From Pleurodeles waltl (Eukaryota > Chordata > Amphibia > Caudata > Salamandridae): a DNA stretch of 64,000 bases. Below the pieces are notes generated by a model. The model ran no database searches. It saw only the letters and a list, made by a program, of their open reading frames with translations, and was not told where the DNA came from. The DNA lies in the NCBI RefSeq assembly GCF_031143425.1, contig NC_090447.1, positions 137,721,106-137,785,105 on the forward strand, written 5' to 3'. This document shows, in pieces, positions 11,705-22,389 of this stretch (position 1 is its first letter; each line of letters opens with the position of its first letter). The translations under genes and the position numbers were made by a program.

Positions 11705-13124
11705 TAATACTTTCGGTTTGTCTATTTCTGATTGTGTGATATTTTTGCATAAGCATTCACGTTTCCAATGTCCACTGCAAGGTCTTAACCACTTTCATAA
11801 TATGTTTGAATTCCTTTTAACCCTTGGTAAATATACACACCCTTTAATGACATGTCACCTACAAGAAAGCCTTAAACCATCACGCTACACAGGGCAAAAC
11901 ATCTGTTGACTGATTCCTGATGTTGGATGTTACTTGTTTCCAAAACTGTATAATAAAAACATAAAGACCACTAGAAACAACATGTTATAAGATGTCATGA
12001 TCATGAAAGAGCAACATACAGCTACTATCAAATCCATTGATTGGAATTATACATTTGGGTGTACATATCAGCTTTAATAAATACCTTTCCTGAACAGAAA
12101 ATTAGAAAAACTGTACCTAACAGAATGTCAAGTGTACCTTCTTTTAATGTGTTCACTTATATAATTTGTGGAGTTTACACCATACTGTATTGAGACAATG
12201 TGAAGCTTCTGACTTCTACTGATGTGAGCAGGGTCTTACTATGAGAAATGAGGTTACATTGACAGCTAAGCACTCACCTTATGTGCTCCAGAATCTTACA
12301 AGCACATCCTCAACTCTACTAAATGTTCGGATGTCTTGCAAAATGTGTTACTTGTTCCAACTCCCATGTAACTGCTAAACATAAACATGCCACTACACCA
12401 GCACAAACATTATAATTCTTAGTTGGAGTAGCAGACGGGCTCTGTCACACGGCCATCCTCTGTGTACTTCAATTTTAATAAACCTTTTTTCTAGTCTCTT
12501 TTCATTGTGAGGGTCCTCAGCTTAAATGATGTTGAGGTTCTAGCTTGGTGCACATGCCAGAGGACCTGTGTCCCAATCCTCTGAAGCCCTCTGTTTGTGT
12601 AATAATAGGGAATTAGCCTGCTACTGGTATCTGGGCTCTCAGTTCTAATAACACTAAGTTATTGATTTGCTGCCAGGACCTCCTGGTGTCCTCATTTGTA
12701 ATAACTGCAAGGTCTTCATGCTGGCCTACTATCACTTCCAGGGGCCTACATATTTAGTTCTTGTTCACTGACAAAATATCAAAAGCCTAAATATCTTGAT
12801 TCAAAAATATTGTGCACAAAAATATCACTATCCTATACTTATAATTGAAACTACAACAATATTGAAAAAAATATTTTTACACTAATATTGAAAAAATAGA
12901 TTAAAATATTGTTTTTAAATAGATATAGTTTAAAAAGTAAACAAGAAAAATACTAACATGTAACAGTAATTTAATGTAAATTAAATATATTTAAACAATA
13001 TAAATATATATAAATATATACATATTTAAAAAAAACGCATACTCATAAATAGCTATATGTGTATGTTTGCTTGCACACATATAATGTATAATTTTCATTC
13101 ATATTATAATGTAATATTTTCTAA

Positions 13125-13128
<4 letters not shown>
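11705..13128. other. Spacer, no gene seen
   Basis: Mixed to AT-rich sequence, strongly AT-rich from about 12770. I see no coherent ORF, RNA gene or clear element ends. Confidence 0.55.

Positions 13129-13176
<48 letters not shown>
13129..13176. repeat. (TA)n microsatellite
   Basis: An uninterrupted run of about 24 AT dinucleotides, ending at ATGTATAAATTG. It lies immediately before the left end of a fold-back element. Confidence 0.95.
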
Positions 13177-13180
<4 letters not shown>

Positions 13181-13181
13181 A

Positions 13182-13600
13182 AATTGAAAAAAACACCAGT
13201 TACAGGGATGTTATAGTTCGGTTCTGAATTTACTCATACAAACCCATAGAAATTCAGCAGTTATAGCTAATGTTATTTCAAATAACTTTAACTCCTGCCC
13301 TAAGGTAACTATAACTCACACCCTTACCATTCACTATTTTCTTAGCAATAATTTTATTGCAAATGATGCAGTGATAATATCAAAGATGCCATAGAAGATG
13401 TCATCAATGAAGATGTAATCAATGATATAATATGTGGAATAATTAGCTGTGCATGGTGAAGGTGCAATTTATAGTTACCTTGGGGTATGAGTTATAGTTA
13501 TTTGAAATAACTATAAATATAACTGCTGAATTTCTATGGTTTTGTACAAGTAAATTCAGAACATAAATATAACATCCCTGTAACCTTTGTTTTTTTCAGT
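13182..13600. mobile_element. Fold-back element with ~130-bp inverted arms
   Basis: The left arm (about 13182-13322) and right arm (about 13471-13600) are reverse complements of each other. Both contain GTTACAGGGATGTTATA, TTCTGAATTTACT, CATAGAAATTCAGCAGTTAT and TTATTTCAAATAACT. The centre contains short repeats of GATGTCATCAATGAAGATGTAATC type. No transposase is present. Such long-arm structures are typical of non-autonomous DNA transposons; the superfamily is not clear, and I could not define a target duplication. Confidence 0.8.
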
Positions 13601-13659
13601 GAATTTCTATGTTTTTTTAACATATATTAATTTTAATTACTATACATTAATCCAACCAC

Positions 13660-13990
13660 CTCTTTGCACGGTCTTTGGACTTCAGTAATGCACAGTGGGT
13701 ATTGGCTGCAAGGACTGTCCATAGCAGGGCCTGGCCTGCGGCCAGTCCCTGCAGCCAAGCCCTTATAACCACTCAACCTTGTGCTGTGCACGGACTTTGG
13801 CAGTGCACAGCAGGGGTTGGCCACAGGGACTATCTCTGCCAGTGGATCTGTGAGTTGGTGTGTGAGTGTCTGAATGGGTCTGAAAGTGGGTTTGTGAGTC
13901 TATGAGTGGGTATGAGTGTTTGAGTTGGCGTGTGAGTGGGTGCATGAGTCTTTGAGTGCATGTATGAGTGAATGAATTAGTGTATGAATT
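13660..13990. repeat. GC-rich repeats and (TGAGTG)-type minisatellite
   Basis: From 13675 to 13845, similar words (GCACAGTGGG / GCACAGCAGG, GGACTTCAG / GGACTTTGG) recur about 120 bp apart, suggesting a diverged duplication. From 13846 to 13990 the sequence is a degenerate array of 8-12-bp units such as TGAGTGGG and TGAGTGTTTGAGTTGG. Confidence 0.7.
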
Positions 13991-14019
13991 AATCTGTGTT
14001 TTTTTTTGTGTGTATATTT

Positions 14020-14070
14020 TCGAATATTCTCAAATATCCTTGAATATTCTCGAATATTCACGAATATCAC
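14020..14070. repeat. Short tandem array of GAATATTC-like units
   Basis: Five imperfect 10-11-bp units built on the palindrome GAATATTC (cgaatattct, caaatatcct, tgaatattct, cgaatattca, cgaatatcac). It sits just upstream of the Harbinger copy 1 remains. Confidence 0.8.
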
Positions 14071-14223
14071 GCATGGTGAAGAAAAATTGTTTTAAACCCA
14101 TAATTTGACCCTCAATACCTATCCCTACAGCACACGCCTTGGGTCAAGGGACCTCTATCCTGACCCCTTATACCACTTATCATTTCTATTTTCAGCCCCG
14201 GGACCTCTCTCCCATAAGCTAAA

Positions 14224-14490
14224 ATGGCAGCCACATCAAGGAAGACCGCCAAAGCCGCAGGTGCCAGGAGACCGCCAATGCTGGCAATCTCCCGCCCACC
14301 ATATCTGGATTTTCGCCACACTTTGGGGGAAAATCAAGCAGTAGTTGTGCTTGCAGGCGATGAGCTGAGGGTCATTGTCGATGAAATCGTCACAGTGGAG
14401 CCACAACTGTTTGGTGCACAGGTCCATTGCCAGGAAAATTGAGTTATGGCAGTGCTGCATCTGTCATTGCCATAACTGGGGATCAAGTTA
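14224..14490 (+). pseudogene. MybB exon 1, Harbinger copy 1, with the core of its DNA-binding domain lost
   Basis: First exon of a Myb/SANT-like protein of the kind that helps Harbinger nucleases bind transposon ends and enter the nucleus. The start ATG at 14224 has a purine at -3. After a basic N-terminus (MAATSRKTAKAAG) comes the first helix region, GDELRVIVDEI followed by VEPQLFGAQV, closely matching EDEVKIMVAEI and VEPQIFGAQV of copy 2. A frameshift near 14420 leads into ARKIELW. After that the second and third helices present in copy 2 (DIRKRCNNLRGKVHSLASR) are missing and the sequence runs into intron-like DNA. I infer a deletion from within the exon into the intron. Confidence 0.65.
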
Positions 14491-14565
14491 AGCCACTGTA
14501 TGCATCAGACATACAGACAACCAATCACAACTACACCAGATAACAATCTTCCATTCCTTTCACAG

Positions 14566-15381
14566 GTACCCCAGCAAGGGCACCCTGGAGACGATGCTAG
14601 AGACTTCCACAACTCCCGAGGATGAAAGCCCCAGTGACGAGTACGCCTCAGGATGCCTTGACAGTGACGACCTACCTGGCCCATTGGCAACAACTAGTCA
14701 GTATACCACTCCCAGCCTCACCCTGTCCACATCCAACGCCCCCCACCTTGTGTCAATTACAGTACAGCCAAGCCCTTGTCTCCAAACCTGTGTCACAAGG
14801 ACTGGTCAATAAGTTGTGTGCCCCAAGGTACAGGGACCAAAGTCGAACCCACAAACACAAGTCAATGAAGGTCCTGGTGATGCTTGGAGTGAGCACACCG
14901 TGCCTGTTGTTCAAGGAACATTGGTGCAGTGGATGTGGAAAGGCACATGTGGGCCGAAGGATGGGGCAGCCTAGGGACCGGACTGGAAGCCATCTCTCAA
15001 CTCCTGGGAGCATACCAGGACAAGTTGGGCCAAATCCTCACCATCTTGGGGGAAAACCAAAGGCTGCAGAAGGAATACCATCAGGAGGTCATGCAGCAGT
15101 GGCAGGTACTCAATGCATCCATGCCCACCATTGCAGGGGTGCTTAGGTACCTCCCCAACATCCTGCGTCCCACCCCCACCCACCAGCAGGCCCCTTCCAC
15201 TAGCAACCCCTCATCGGAGCCATCTAGGTCAGCGGCAGCCAGTGGACTGGAATCCCTGCCATGGGACCCACAGGCCACAAACACCCTTCCCTCTATAGCA
15301 GTGGATCTCCCCCAGCGAACTCATCCATCCAGGCATCCAGCTGGAGAGGATGCCAAGACCAATACCACTATCAGGAAGTGA
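14566..15381 (+). pseudogene. MybB exon 2, Harbinger copy 1 (coiled-coil C-terminus)
   Basis: Starts after a splice acceptor (CCTTTCACAG at 14556-14565). The first part (YPSKGTLETM, then an acidic DEYASGCLDSDD and a Ser/Thr-rich stretch) is open to about 14812. One or more frameshifts follow, and the C-terminal part is open from about 14929 to the TGA at 15379-15381. That part has a probable coiled coil (LLGAYQDKLGQILTILGENQ and onward) and a Pro/Ser-rich end. The layout, DNA-binding head then helical C-terminus, resembles NAIF1/Harbinger Myb-like proteins, where the tail mediates partner binding. Possible poly(A) signals are AATAAA at 15510 and 15563. Confidence 0.65.
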
Positions 15382-16380
15382 ACCTCACCTGAATATTCTC
15401 CCTTGTGTGCCACTGACACACCCTGTTGACTGTTCAATGCCATCAGTCACATTTTATGATAGCACTTGGACACTGAACCTTTACTACCTGCAGCTAGGCC
15501 ATCTACTCCAATAAAAACATCAACTATAACCCCACTCATCAACTGTAGGGCAATGTGTCCACAATAAACACTGTAGAGCACAGCATAAGCATTTGTGTCT
15601 TTATTGTATGATTGTAGAAATGTGAGCAAACTGAAATGTCATGTGTCGTAACACCCATCAACCTGCAGCCAGTGCAAATCACAATAGAGGCAGGCATCCA
15701 TCTCAGGGAACATAGGACACTAGAGATGTCACATCAGACTTCTCAAGGAGAGTTAGCAATCCTGCCACACACCAGAGTAGGTCCAGTTATCCAATCTATA
15801 AAAAGGACAACACAGGGACACAAATCAAGGATGTGAGCCATGGCACCACTCTATGCAGACATGCAGTAATTTGTAGCAGTGCCCCTTGTGCCTTGGCAAG
15901 GAAACAGGGCACAACACATTACACCAGAACATCAAGAATCACAAGAATGACATAACCAAAAACCTGTAGCTGACATCTGGAATGGGCTCAACACAACACC
16001 TCCAACTGTTAGCAGACCCAACCTGCCATGAAAGGCTCAGGCAAAGTTAGGATATGAAAGAAAACGCTGTAAAGAACCCATAGCTTGGCTCAGTTCTAGA
16101 CAGGAGATGACATGACACATAGCACACTACAGCACTGTCCTCAGTAGATGTCAAACTAGCAACCTGCATATGGTACAAATGGCAGTGTTTAGACCACTGA
16201 CAATGCTCCTGACATAAACTCAGTTGTCTATCACCACCGACATAAGATAAGTGTCAAAGTGACATCCCCACTGATATACCTGGCCAGGTGGTGTCTATTG
16301 AATCCAAGTGCAAATATTTCACCTGCTACATTACACACACAACATGCCTGCATGTCATTGGAAGTACTGATTCATCAGCT
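15382..16380. other. Convergent 3' ends of MybB and the nuclease, copy 1
   Basis: Plus-strand AATAAA at 15510 and 15563 and minus-strand AATAAA at 15605-15600 lie within 100 bp, as expected for genes meeting tail to tail. The rest (about 15610-16380) would be the long 3' untranslated region of the nuclease; it has no ORF of interest. Confidence 0.55.
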
Positions 16381-17480
16381 GTGTCCTAGACTCTGCTACA
16401 CCATCATCATCTGCCTCCTCGTCACTTTCGATGTGTCCATCACCACCCACTCAGTGGTCCAGCGTCCATCTCCCTTTCTGCCAGTAATGGGATTTGACAT
16501 CTGCGGGTCAGATTGTGGAGCATACAGCAGGCAACAATGATCTGGTAAACCTTTTGGGGACTGTAGAGGAGGGCACCTCCTGAGTCGTGGAAACACAGGA
16601 ATCTTGCCTTGAGTAAGCCAAAAGTCCTTTCTATCACACCCTTCATCCTGCCGTGGGCCTCATTGTAATGTGTCTCAGCATATGAGGTAGGGTACCTCAC
16701 TGGTGTCAACAACCAGGGAAGGTTAGGTTATCCTGAGTCGCCTGTGGGAATAAAGGCATGACCAGTTAGTAACCAGGGACAGGCACAGAGAAGGTAGTGT
16801 TGACAGGTGCAAAAACAGAAACATATATCCACACTGATACCTACCAATGAGCCAAGCTCTCTCTCTCTTTGTAGGTGTGCATCATGTGTACGACATTGCT
16901 GTTCCTCATTATCAAGGTGTCATGGACAGATCCTGGAAACTTGGCAGTCACTTGGGAGATGTACAGGTCCACCAAATACACCACCTGCATGTTAATGGAG
17001 TGAATGTTTTTCCGGTTACAATAGACCTGTTTGTTGACCCTTGGAGGAACCAGTGCAATATGGGTGCCATCAATTGCCCAAATCACATTTGGGATGTGTC
17101 CCAGCTCATGGAAGTCAGCCTTCATAGTGGGCACATTTGCAAGTTGGGGGGACCTGATGTAACTGTCCAGGTGTTTATGGAAAGCTGACAGTAAATCCCA
17201 CAAAACTATGCTGAATATGGGCTGTGACATCCCTGCAGCCAAGCCCACTGTGACCTGAAAATGACCCTGTGGCAAGAAAGTGCAGCACCGACAATACTAG
17301 GACCATGGGAGGGATAGCATAGTGTTTGCGGATGGCATATAGTAGATAAGGCTCCAACGGAGTACAGAGCTGCATGATGGTGACACGATTCAGACGAAAG
17401 GTCTGCACAATGTGTCTCTCTTCCAAGGAGGTGATGTCAACTAATGGACGGTACACAGGTGCATTTCTCCTCATCCTCAT
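16380..17480 (-). pseudogene. HARBI1-type Harbinger nuclease, copy 1 (near-complete, frameshifted)
   Basis: DDE transposase of the PIF/Harbinger group, which would cut and rejoin the element at TWA targets. The ATG is at 17480 (MRMRRNAPVYRPL). Exon 1 runs to 16845 and carries the N-terminal helical region (LEERHIVQTFRLNR, PPMVLVLSVLHFLATGS), then after one frameshift near 17260 GMSQPIFSIV. The catalytic site follows: first Asp in IWAIDGTHI, second Asp in FPGSVHDTLIMRNS. A 103-bp GT-AG intron (16844-16742) separates exon 2, which starts GDSGYP in frame and holds the Glu in VIERTFGLLKARF and the IIVACCMLHNL block. The reading frame shifts again near the C-terminus (about 16490), so the end is approximate. 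All three catalytic residues are present, which makes this the best preserved gene of the copy. Confidence 0.85.
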
Positions 17481-18191
17481 TACATGGTATCTAGGATGTA
17501 GAGGAGAAAATGTAGCGTGTTATGAGCACTGCCAACATGTTAGCAGGTCAATATCTCATGCCTCACAGTAAACAAGGGTGACAGTCATTTAATTATGTAT
17601 GGAGGAGTGCCATTAATGCCATGTGTGCTGCCCATTGATAGCCCTGTTCGTTGTTTGTGCCATCCAATACATGTGTTAAGTTCCAAGTCGTGTGCACATA
17701 GGTGTCCTGCATGGAACATGCATGTACATATGACAGTGATCTAGAGTGCAACACCACCTAACGTGCAGCATGAAGGGGCAAATGCACTTCAGGTGACATC
17801 CATGTTGAATGTCACATATGCGTACCCATACATGATGTATACACATTGGCCTGTGCAGAATAATGGACATTTCACTCTCTAGATGCACTTACATTTCATG
17901 GAAAATCCCATTACCTGTAAGTAAAATGGCAGCCTGTCCTGGAAGTGATGCAGGTCTGCCGGCATATGCCATCGTGGTGGTAGGCAGTCCTAACAGCCAT
18001 GCATCTTCTCATTGGTTAACATTGCTGCCTACTGGGGACTGGGGCCAATGAGAATCACTACCGGCGGTGACGATCCTGTATGCATTGGCTATGAACGCAA
18101 TTTTCTGCTGCCTAGCTCACTTGACTCCTGACACTCATGCAAGCAACACCTCCACTACTTAAGCTCCTGTGTACTATCTCTGGGAGGCATC
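17481..18191. promoter_or_regulatory. Divergent spacer between nuclease and MybA, copy 1, with CCAAT boxes
   Basis: The nuclease starts leftward at 17480 and MybA rightward at 18192, so about 710 bp serve both. Three CCAAT motifs fall within 80 bp: ATTGG at 18011, CCAAT at 18045 and ATTGG at 18084, in both orientations, next to a GC-richer stretch (CTACCGGCGGTGACG, 18058-18072). No clear TATA box is seen. That pattern fits a bidirectional promoter; function is inferred. Copy 2 has the equivalent spacer at 28301-30150. Confidence 0.5.
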
Positions 18192-18330
18192 ATGCCATGT
18201 CCTGCAGGTGATAGGGCCCCGGCCTTCATCCAAGAAGAATCAGAGAAACTGGTGGAAGGGGTCCTGCCCCTGAAGGAACAGGGGTGCCCGTTGGAACCTG
18301 ACCCCCCTAATGGCCTGCATTTTGGTGGTG
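18192..18330 (+). pseudogene. MybA exons 1+2 remnant, copy 1, Myb core deleted
   Basis: ATG at 18192, then MPCPAGDRAPAFIQEESEKLVEG is the visible head (quoted here only as the opening MPCPAGDRAPAF and SEKLVEGVLPL blocks). It matches PAFSPEGLKKLVDEVLPL of copy 2 exon 1. It then runs directly into LEPDPPNGLH, which in copy 2 is the end of exon 2 (LEPGPDPPNGPH). The second and third Myb helices and the whole of intron 1 are therefore missing between them. A stop follows at about 18325. The fusion of exon 1 to the end of exon 2 is best explained by an internal deletion. Confidence 0.65.
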
Positions 18331-19255
18331 GCCTACCCTGAGGTGGATCGGTACTTGAGGGCAGCACAGCAGCCACAAGGGGTTGAGTACTGACTGTAAT
18401 CTTGCACTTGACAGGGCTTTAGTGGGATTGGGTGGCTTGATTCTGCCATACTGCAAATGTGGACAATGGTAGCCACATAAGTAAGATGGGTATTGGTGAC
18501 CCTGCCAGGGTACCCATGTTTATGTGTTACAAGACAATGCTGTCAGTAGAGTGCACTCCAAACTAACCTATGCATTGTGTCTGAGCAGGTCTAAACATCG
18601 CCATCAGTGTATCAGAACTGTAAATGTAAATCCATCTGTGTTTGTCTCCTACTGGAACAGTGTATGTATTGGTTTGGCATAGTTGCAGTCATTGACTGTA
18701 AGTGGATCTGCCTCCACATTATTACTACAAGAAGGGCCTCAGTGGGACAGGAGTATTGGTCTGATAGTTGACTATGCAATCATATGTCACCTTCAGTGTT
18801 TAGGGATGTGTAGGGACACAACAAAGGTGTACTGGTAAATGATCTTACATGAGGGCAGAAGGTACAGCAAGTGCAGCTCTTGTAGAAATCAGTGTGTGGC
18901 CTTACGACAATGGGATGGTTCTAGATGTTGTAAGTGCCCAGGGAGGTCACTGAAGAGACAACTTTGTGAATCCATGTGAAATAACACATTCCCTTGCAAA
19001 AAGCCTGGTGTGATGCAGTATCACTGCCTCTTTCTGTCCATATCCTTACTTGTGTGCACATCTGAGGTGACATGTCCATTACAGCTTTGCAGGATGAAAT
19101 AGGTATTGGCAGACTTGGAGTGGAATTGCAATGGCATGCCCTGACATGTGTTGTTATGTGTGATGTGTACATGTACATATGTGTTAATGCGAGTTAGGTT
19201 TTGACCGTTTCCCTACCTATATTTGTCTCTCCCCCACTGCCTTTGTGTGCATCAG
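18331..19255 (+). other. MybA intron 2, copy 1 (no gene seen)
   Basis: No coding potential. Ends in the acceptor TGTGTGCATCAG at 19244-19255, equivalent to those before 3951 (plus) and 23797 (minus). Confidence 0.55.
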
Positions 19256-20063
19256 CATCATTTGGTGAAGGAGAATGGGCACAGGCGAGTGGGGAAGCGG
19301 CAGCCCATGGGACCCATGAGGCTGAATCCAGTGAGGATGAGGGACCCAGTGGGACAGAGGGCAAGGGGAGTGCCATGGGGATACCACCTCATCAACATCA
19401 TCCCTGGAAGTTTCCTCCAGTGGACACTCCCTGGCAGTGGCGGACCCATCTGGGACCACCCCATCACCATCTTTGTCCACCCTCCCCCTTACCCAGTGTA
19501 CTCCCTGTAGGTCCTCACACAGTTGCCCATGCCCACTGCCCACTGCCCCAAGAGGGTGGGTGTTTTCTTTGCCGCAGGCAACTCTGCCTCTGCCCCAGTC
19601 AGTCCTGCTACCCTCAGTGAGGAGGCTATTGACCTCCTGAGGCCCATTTCTGTCGGTCAGACCACCATCATGAATGCCATCCAGGGAATGGCAGCTCAGG
19701 TGCAACAGAGCAATGCATTCCTGGGAGGCATTCATGGTGCTCTGTCTGACCTGCAGAGCTCCTTTCAGGCTCCAGCCTCCTCCCTGATGGCAGCCAGTGT
19801 CCCTTTGTACACCATTCCCCCTCCACCTACCTCTTCCCAATCACCTCCCCCCACACCCTTCCAGAGCATACCTTCACACACGCAGGCATCCACTCAAACA
19901 GACACGTTTGCACATGACAAACACAAGCACCACAAGACCCACCATCAGCATGCATACAGACAACACATACCTGCAGGCACAACAACATCGACTCCCTGCG
20001 CTGACTCCCCCAATACCCCCTCCATCACAGCCACTACACTATTCATGCCTGTTACCACTACAT
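19256..20063 (+). pseudogene. MybA exon 3, Harbinger copy 1
   Basis: C-terminal exon of MybA. It opens with ASFGEGEWAQASGEAAAHGT and an acidic SSEDEGPSGTEGKG segment, changes frame near 19440-19520, and continues open to the TAA at about 20063. The conserved helix-like block reads EEAIDLLRPISVGQ, then NAIQGMAAQVQQSNAFLGGI, nearly identical to copy 0. After it come SSFQAPASSLMAASVPLYTI, a proline-rich stretch, and a His/Lys-rich KHKHHKTHHQHAY cluster. The function of the conserved block is unknown; a short oligomerisation or partner-binding helix is an inference. Confidence 0.7.
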
Positions 20064-21985
20064 AAACACTCCCTGATCCAGCCACTATTCCCATCTCCCC
20101 CCACAGTCACCACAACAGATGACCCACAAACATCCACCCCAGACACCATATCCACACTCACCACAAACACCGACACTCCACATGCACCACATCTAGTATA
20201 CCTATAGCTACCACCCCAACACACAGTCACCAATCCATCATGGCAACTCCAAGCACCTCCTCCCTACCTCCTCCCAAGACACCTAAATGCCCGCACTCAC
20301 CCACCCATCAGACACCCAGCACAGACATGCACCCAAGACACACACAAGAACACATCTGACAACCACTCCTACTCCCTCCACTCCCAAAGGCGTGACTACC
20401 CTGGTGTACCTTAAAAACATTTCCTTTTTGAGTTTACCCAGTCCACTTCTCTCTCCCACCCGTGACTCCCAAAAACGCCCTGTGTCCCTGCCAAAGTCCT
20501 GCCCTTCCACCTCCGCCTCCTCCCATGCCCCCCTGGTGTATCCCATGTTCTTCCCCCTGCAAATAAATCTACCCCACCTAAATCCAGTCCCCTCTCCTAA
20601 AGCTAAAGCTAAAGCTAAAGACCCCTCATCCAAACCCAAACCAAAGCCCCCAAACCCAAACCCAAGGACCTCCATCCCAAGCCTAAACCCCTCCCCCGCC
20701 ACCACACCCTCACCCCTGAGGTGCCTGCCTCCTTGTTGCCCCTACCATATGGAGGTATTTTTTGCAGTCCGGAGTCAAGTTGGGGCAGATGTACACTGCG
20801 ATATGTGTCATGGGCACACACGGACATGGACTGGCCGCTGGCCTTTTACTTATATATGGTTGCTCATTTTATTTATGTTCATATTTAATAGATCTTACCC
20901 AACACACTGTTGGTGTTGATGATGACATGCTTGTCCTGCCTTTCTTCTACATGTCTGTTTGCTGTTTGTGGACTTTGGTTTGTGTGCATGAGTTGTGTGT
21001 GTTGGTTGTGCTAGCTAAGTTGCTTTGTTTGTATGTGTGTGTGTGTGTGTGTGGCCCTGCAATTGGTCGTGATGTTAGTGATGTGTTTTGTTTGAGTGTA
21101 ATGAATGTGTGATTCCATGAATGCGTGTTGCCTAGTTGTGCATTCTGTGTCCTGTGATGTATTGTGGTGCTGTTGTTTGCCATTGTGTGGCTGTTGTGTG
21201 TGTGTCTGTCTATATAGGTAATGTGTTGTCATCTGTGTTGTGTGCTCTGTTGGTGTAGTGTGTTATTTGGTATGTTGTGTGGGTGTGTGCCTGTGTTGAC
21301 TGGTTGTGAGTTGTCTATGAATGTTGTTGTGGGTATGTGTTGTTATGTATAGGGATGCATCACTATGTCTTAGCAATGCATTTGTGTAGCTGTGGTTGTG
21401 CTGGCGTGTGACTCTGGTATTGTGTATGTGTGTTAGCATGTGGCAGCGATGTGTGTTTCTGATACCTGTGCTTGATATGTATATGGCATGTGTGAGTGTG
21501 TGTGTTTTGTGTGTTGGCGTGTGTGTGGGTGTGTGTGTCAGTCTCTATCCACCCCGGCTGTGTGTGTTGTGTGTGCACGTGCTCAAATGGCTTTCCCTCC
21601 AGTGTGCGCTAGATGTGTGTACTTACAGTTGTTGTCCTCTTCGTCGTTGCTGGTTCTGGAGACGCAGTGCGAGCAGGAGCATTTGGAAAAATTTGAATTC
21701 TGGTTCCACGGCGGCTCTGGATATGTCTATGTTCTTGAAGGTGAGTGTCCCATTTTATGTGGTTAGTTTCCACCAGGGTTTTGGTGACTGTGCGACCACA
21801 GCGTAAACTCTGGCAATGTGCTACTTCATAATGTGCTTGGCAGAAACATGGTCCCAGCCAGGACTGGAGATGCCTACCACTGTCCAAGGCAGTCTGTCTG
21901 TAGTGGCGGTACTGGCAGGGAATTGGCTGTGTTCAGTTCAGAAGACAGCCATGGTCATAATATGGTGGTCTTCTCCAGCGGGCTG
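20064..21985 (+). other. Harbinger copy 1 3' region: C-rich, then GT-rich
   Basis: C-rich sequence continues the Thr/Pro coding tail out of frame to about 20730, including a (CTAAAG)4 run near 20598 and AAACCCAAACCC-like runs. It is followed by GT-rich DNA (about 20955-21590) with a (TG)n run at about 21034-21052. The part from 21640 to 21985 matches copy 0 at 6400-6740. No separate gene. Confidence 0.6.
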
Positions 21986-22020
21986 GTGGCGGTGCGACCG
22001 GCAAACTCATATTCAGGACC
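21986..22020 (+). repeat. Right terminal inverted repeat, Harbinger copy 1
   Basis: Ends GCAAACTCATATTCAGGACC at 22020, followed by TAT. Reverse-complemented it begins GGTCCTGAATATGAGTTTGC, similar to the copy 0 and copy 2 termini. The three-base duplication cannot be confirmed because the left end is missing. Confidence 0.65.
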
Positions 22021-22389
22021 TATGTCCCACATATCCATCCAATGAACATTTCAACTTGTCCCGGGTTACTCCAGCACTGGTTCCAAGGTCTGATCATACC
22101 AACTACATCAAATGGATCTCCAGGGTGAAACAAACACAACTATAGTCATTCAGCCCAAAGTATCCATGAACATAAAAATGGTGGAAAGTAATGGCAGGAC
22201 TAATGTGTAGGAAAACAAACAACTTATTTTTTAATTTAAAAAAATAAACAGATGTAGTGAGGCCAATGACCAGACCAACAGTTCTTAGGTGGTCCAGCAC
22301 ACTGCTGTGCCACTAAACAAGCCTCTCAGAGCACTGCCATGGGAACATCACCAGGAAGTGGCATCTAGTGGGCAATTCAGGTACCTCAA
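22021..22389. other. Junction of Harbinger copies 1 and 2
   Basis: Probably the 3' end of MybA copy 2 (minus) directly abutting the end of copy 1. It lacks the GT-rich 3' region found in copies 0 and 1, so copy 2 is either truncated here or belongs to a different subfamily. Confidence 0.4.

Larger units (their letters stand above)
14224..22020 (+). mobile_element. Harbinger element copy 1 (three genes)
   Basis: A PIF/Harbinger transposon containing, in order, MybB (+), a HARBI1-type nuclease (-) and MybA (+), then a GT-rich 3' region and a right terminus ending at 22020 (GGCAAACTCATATTCAGGACC, only the last bases pair with the other termini). The matching left terminus was not found near 14200, so the left end is probably lost; 14224 is just the first recognisable coding base. 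The gene order and orientations are the same as in copy 2. All three genes are damaged, the nuclease least. Confidence 0.7.

Noticed and set aside
20947..21578. ORFs in the GT-rich part of Harbinger copy 1
   Set aside because: Same composition artefact as at 5656-6291.
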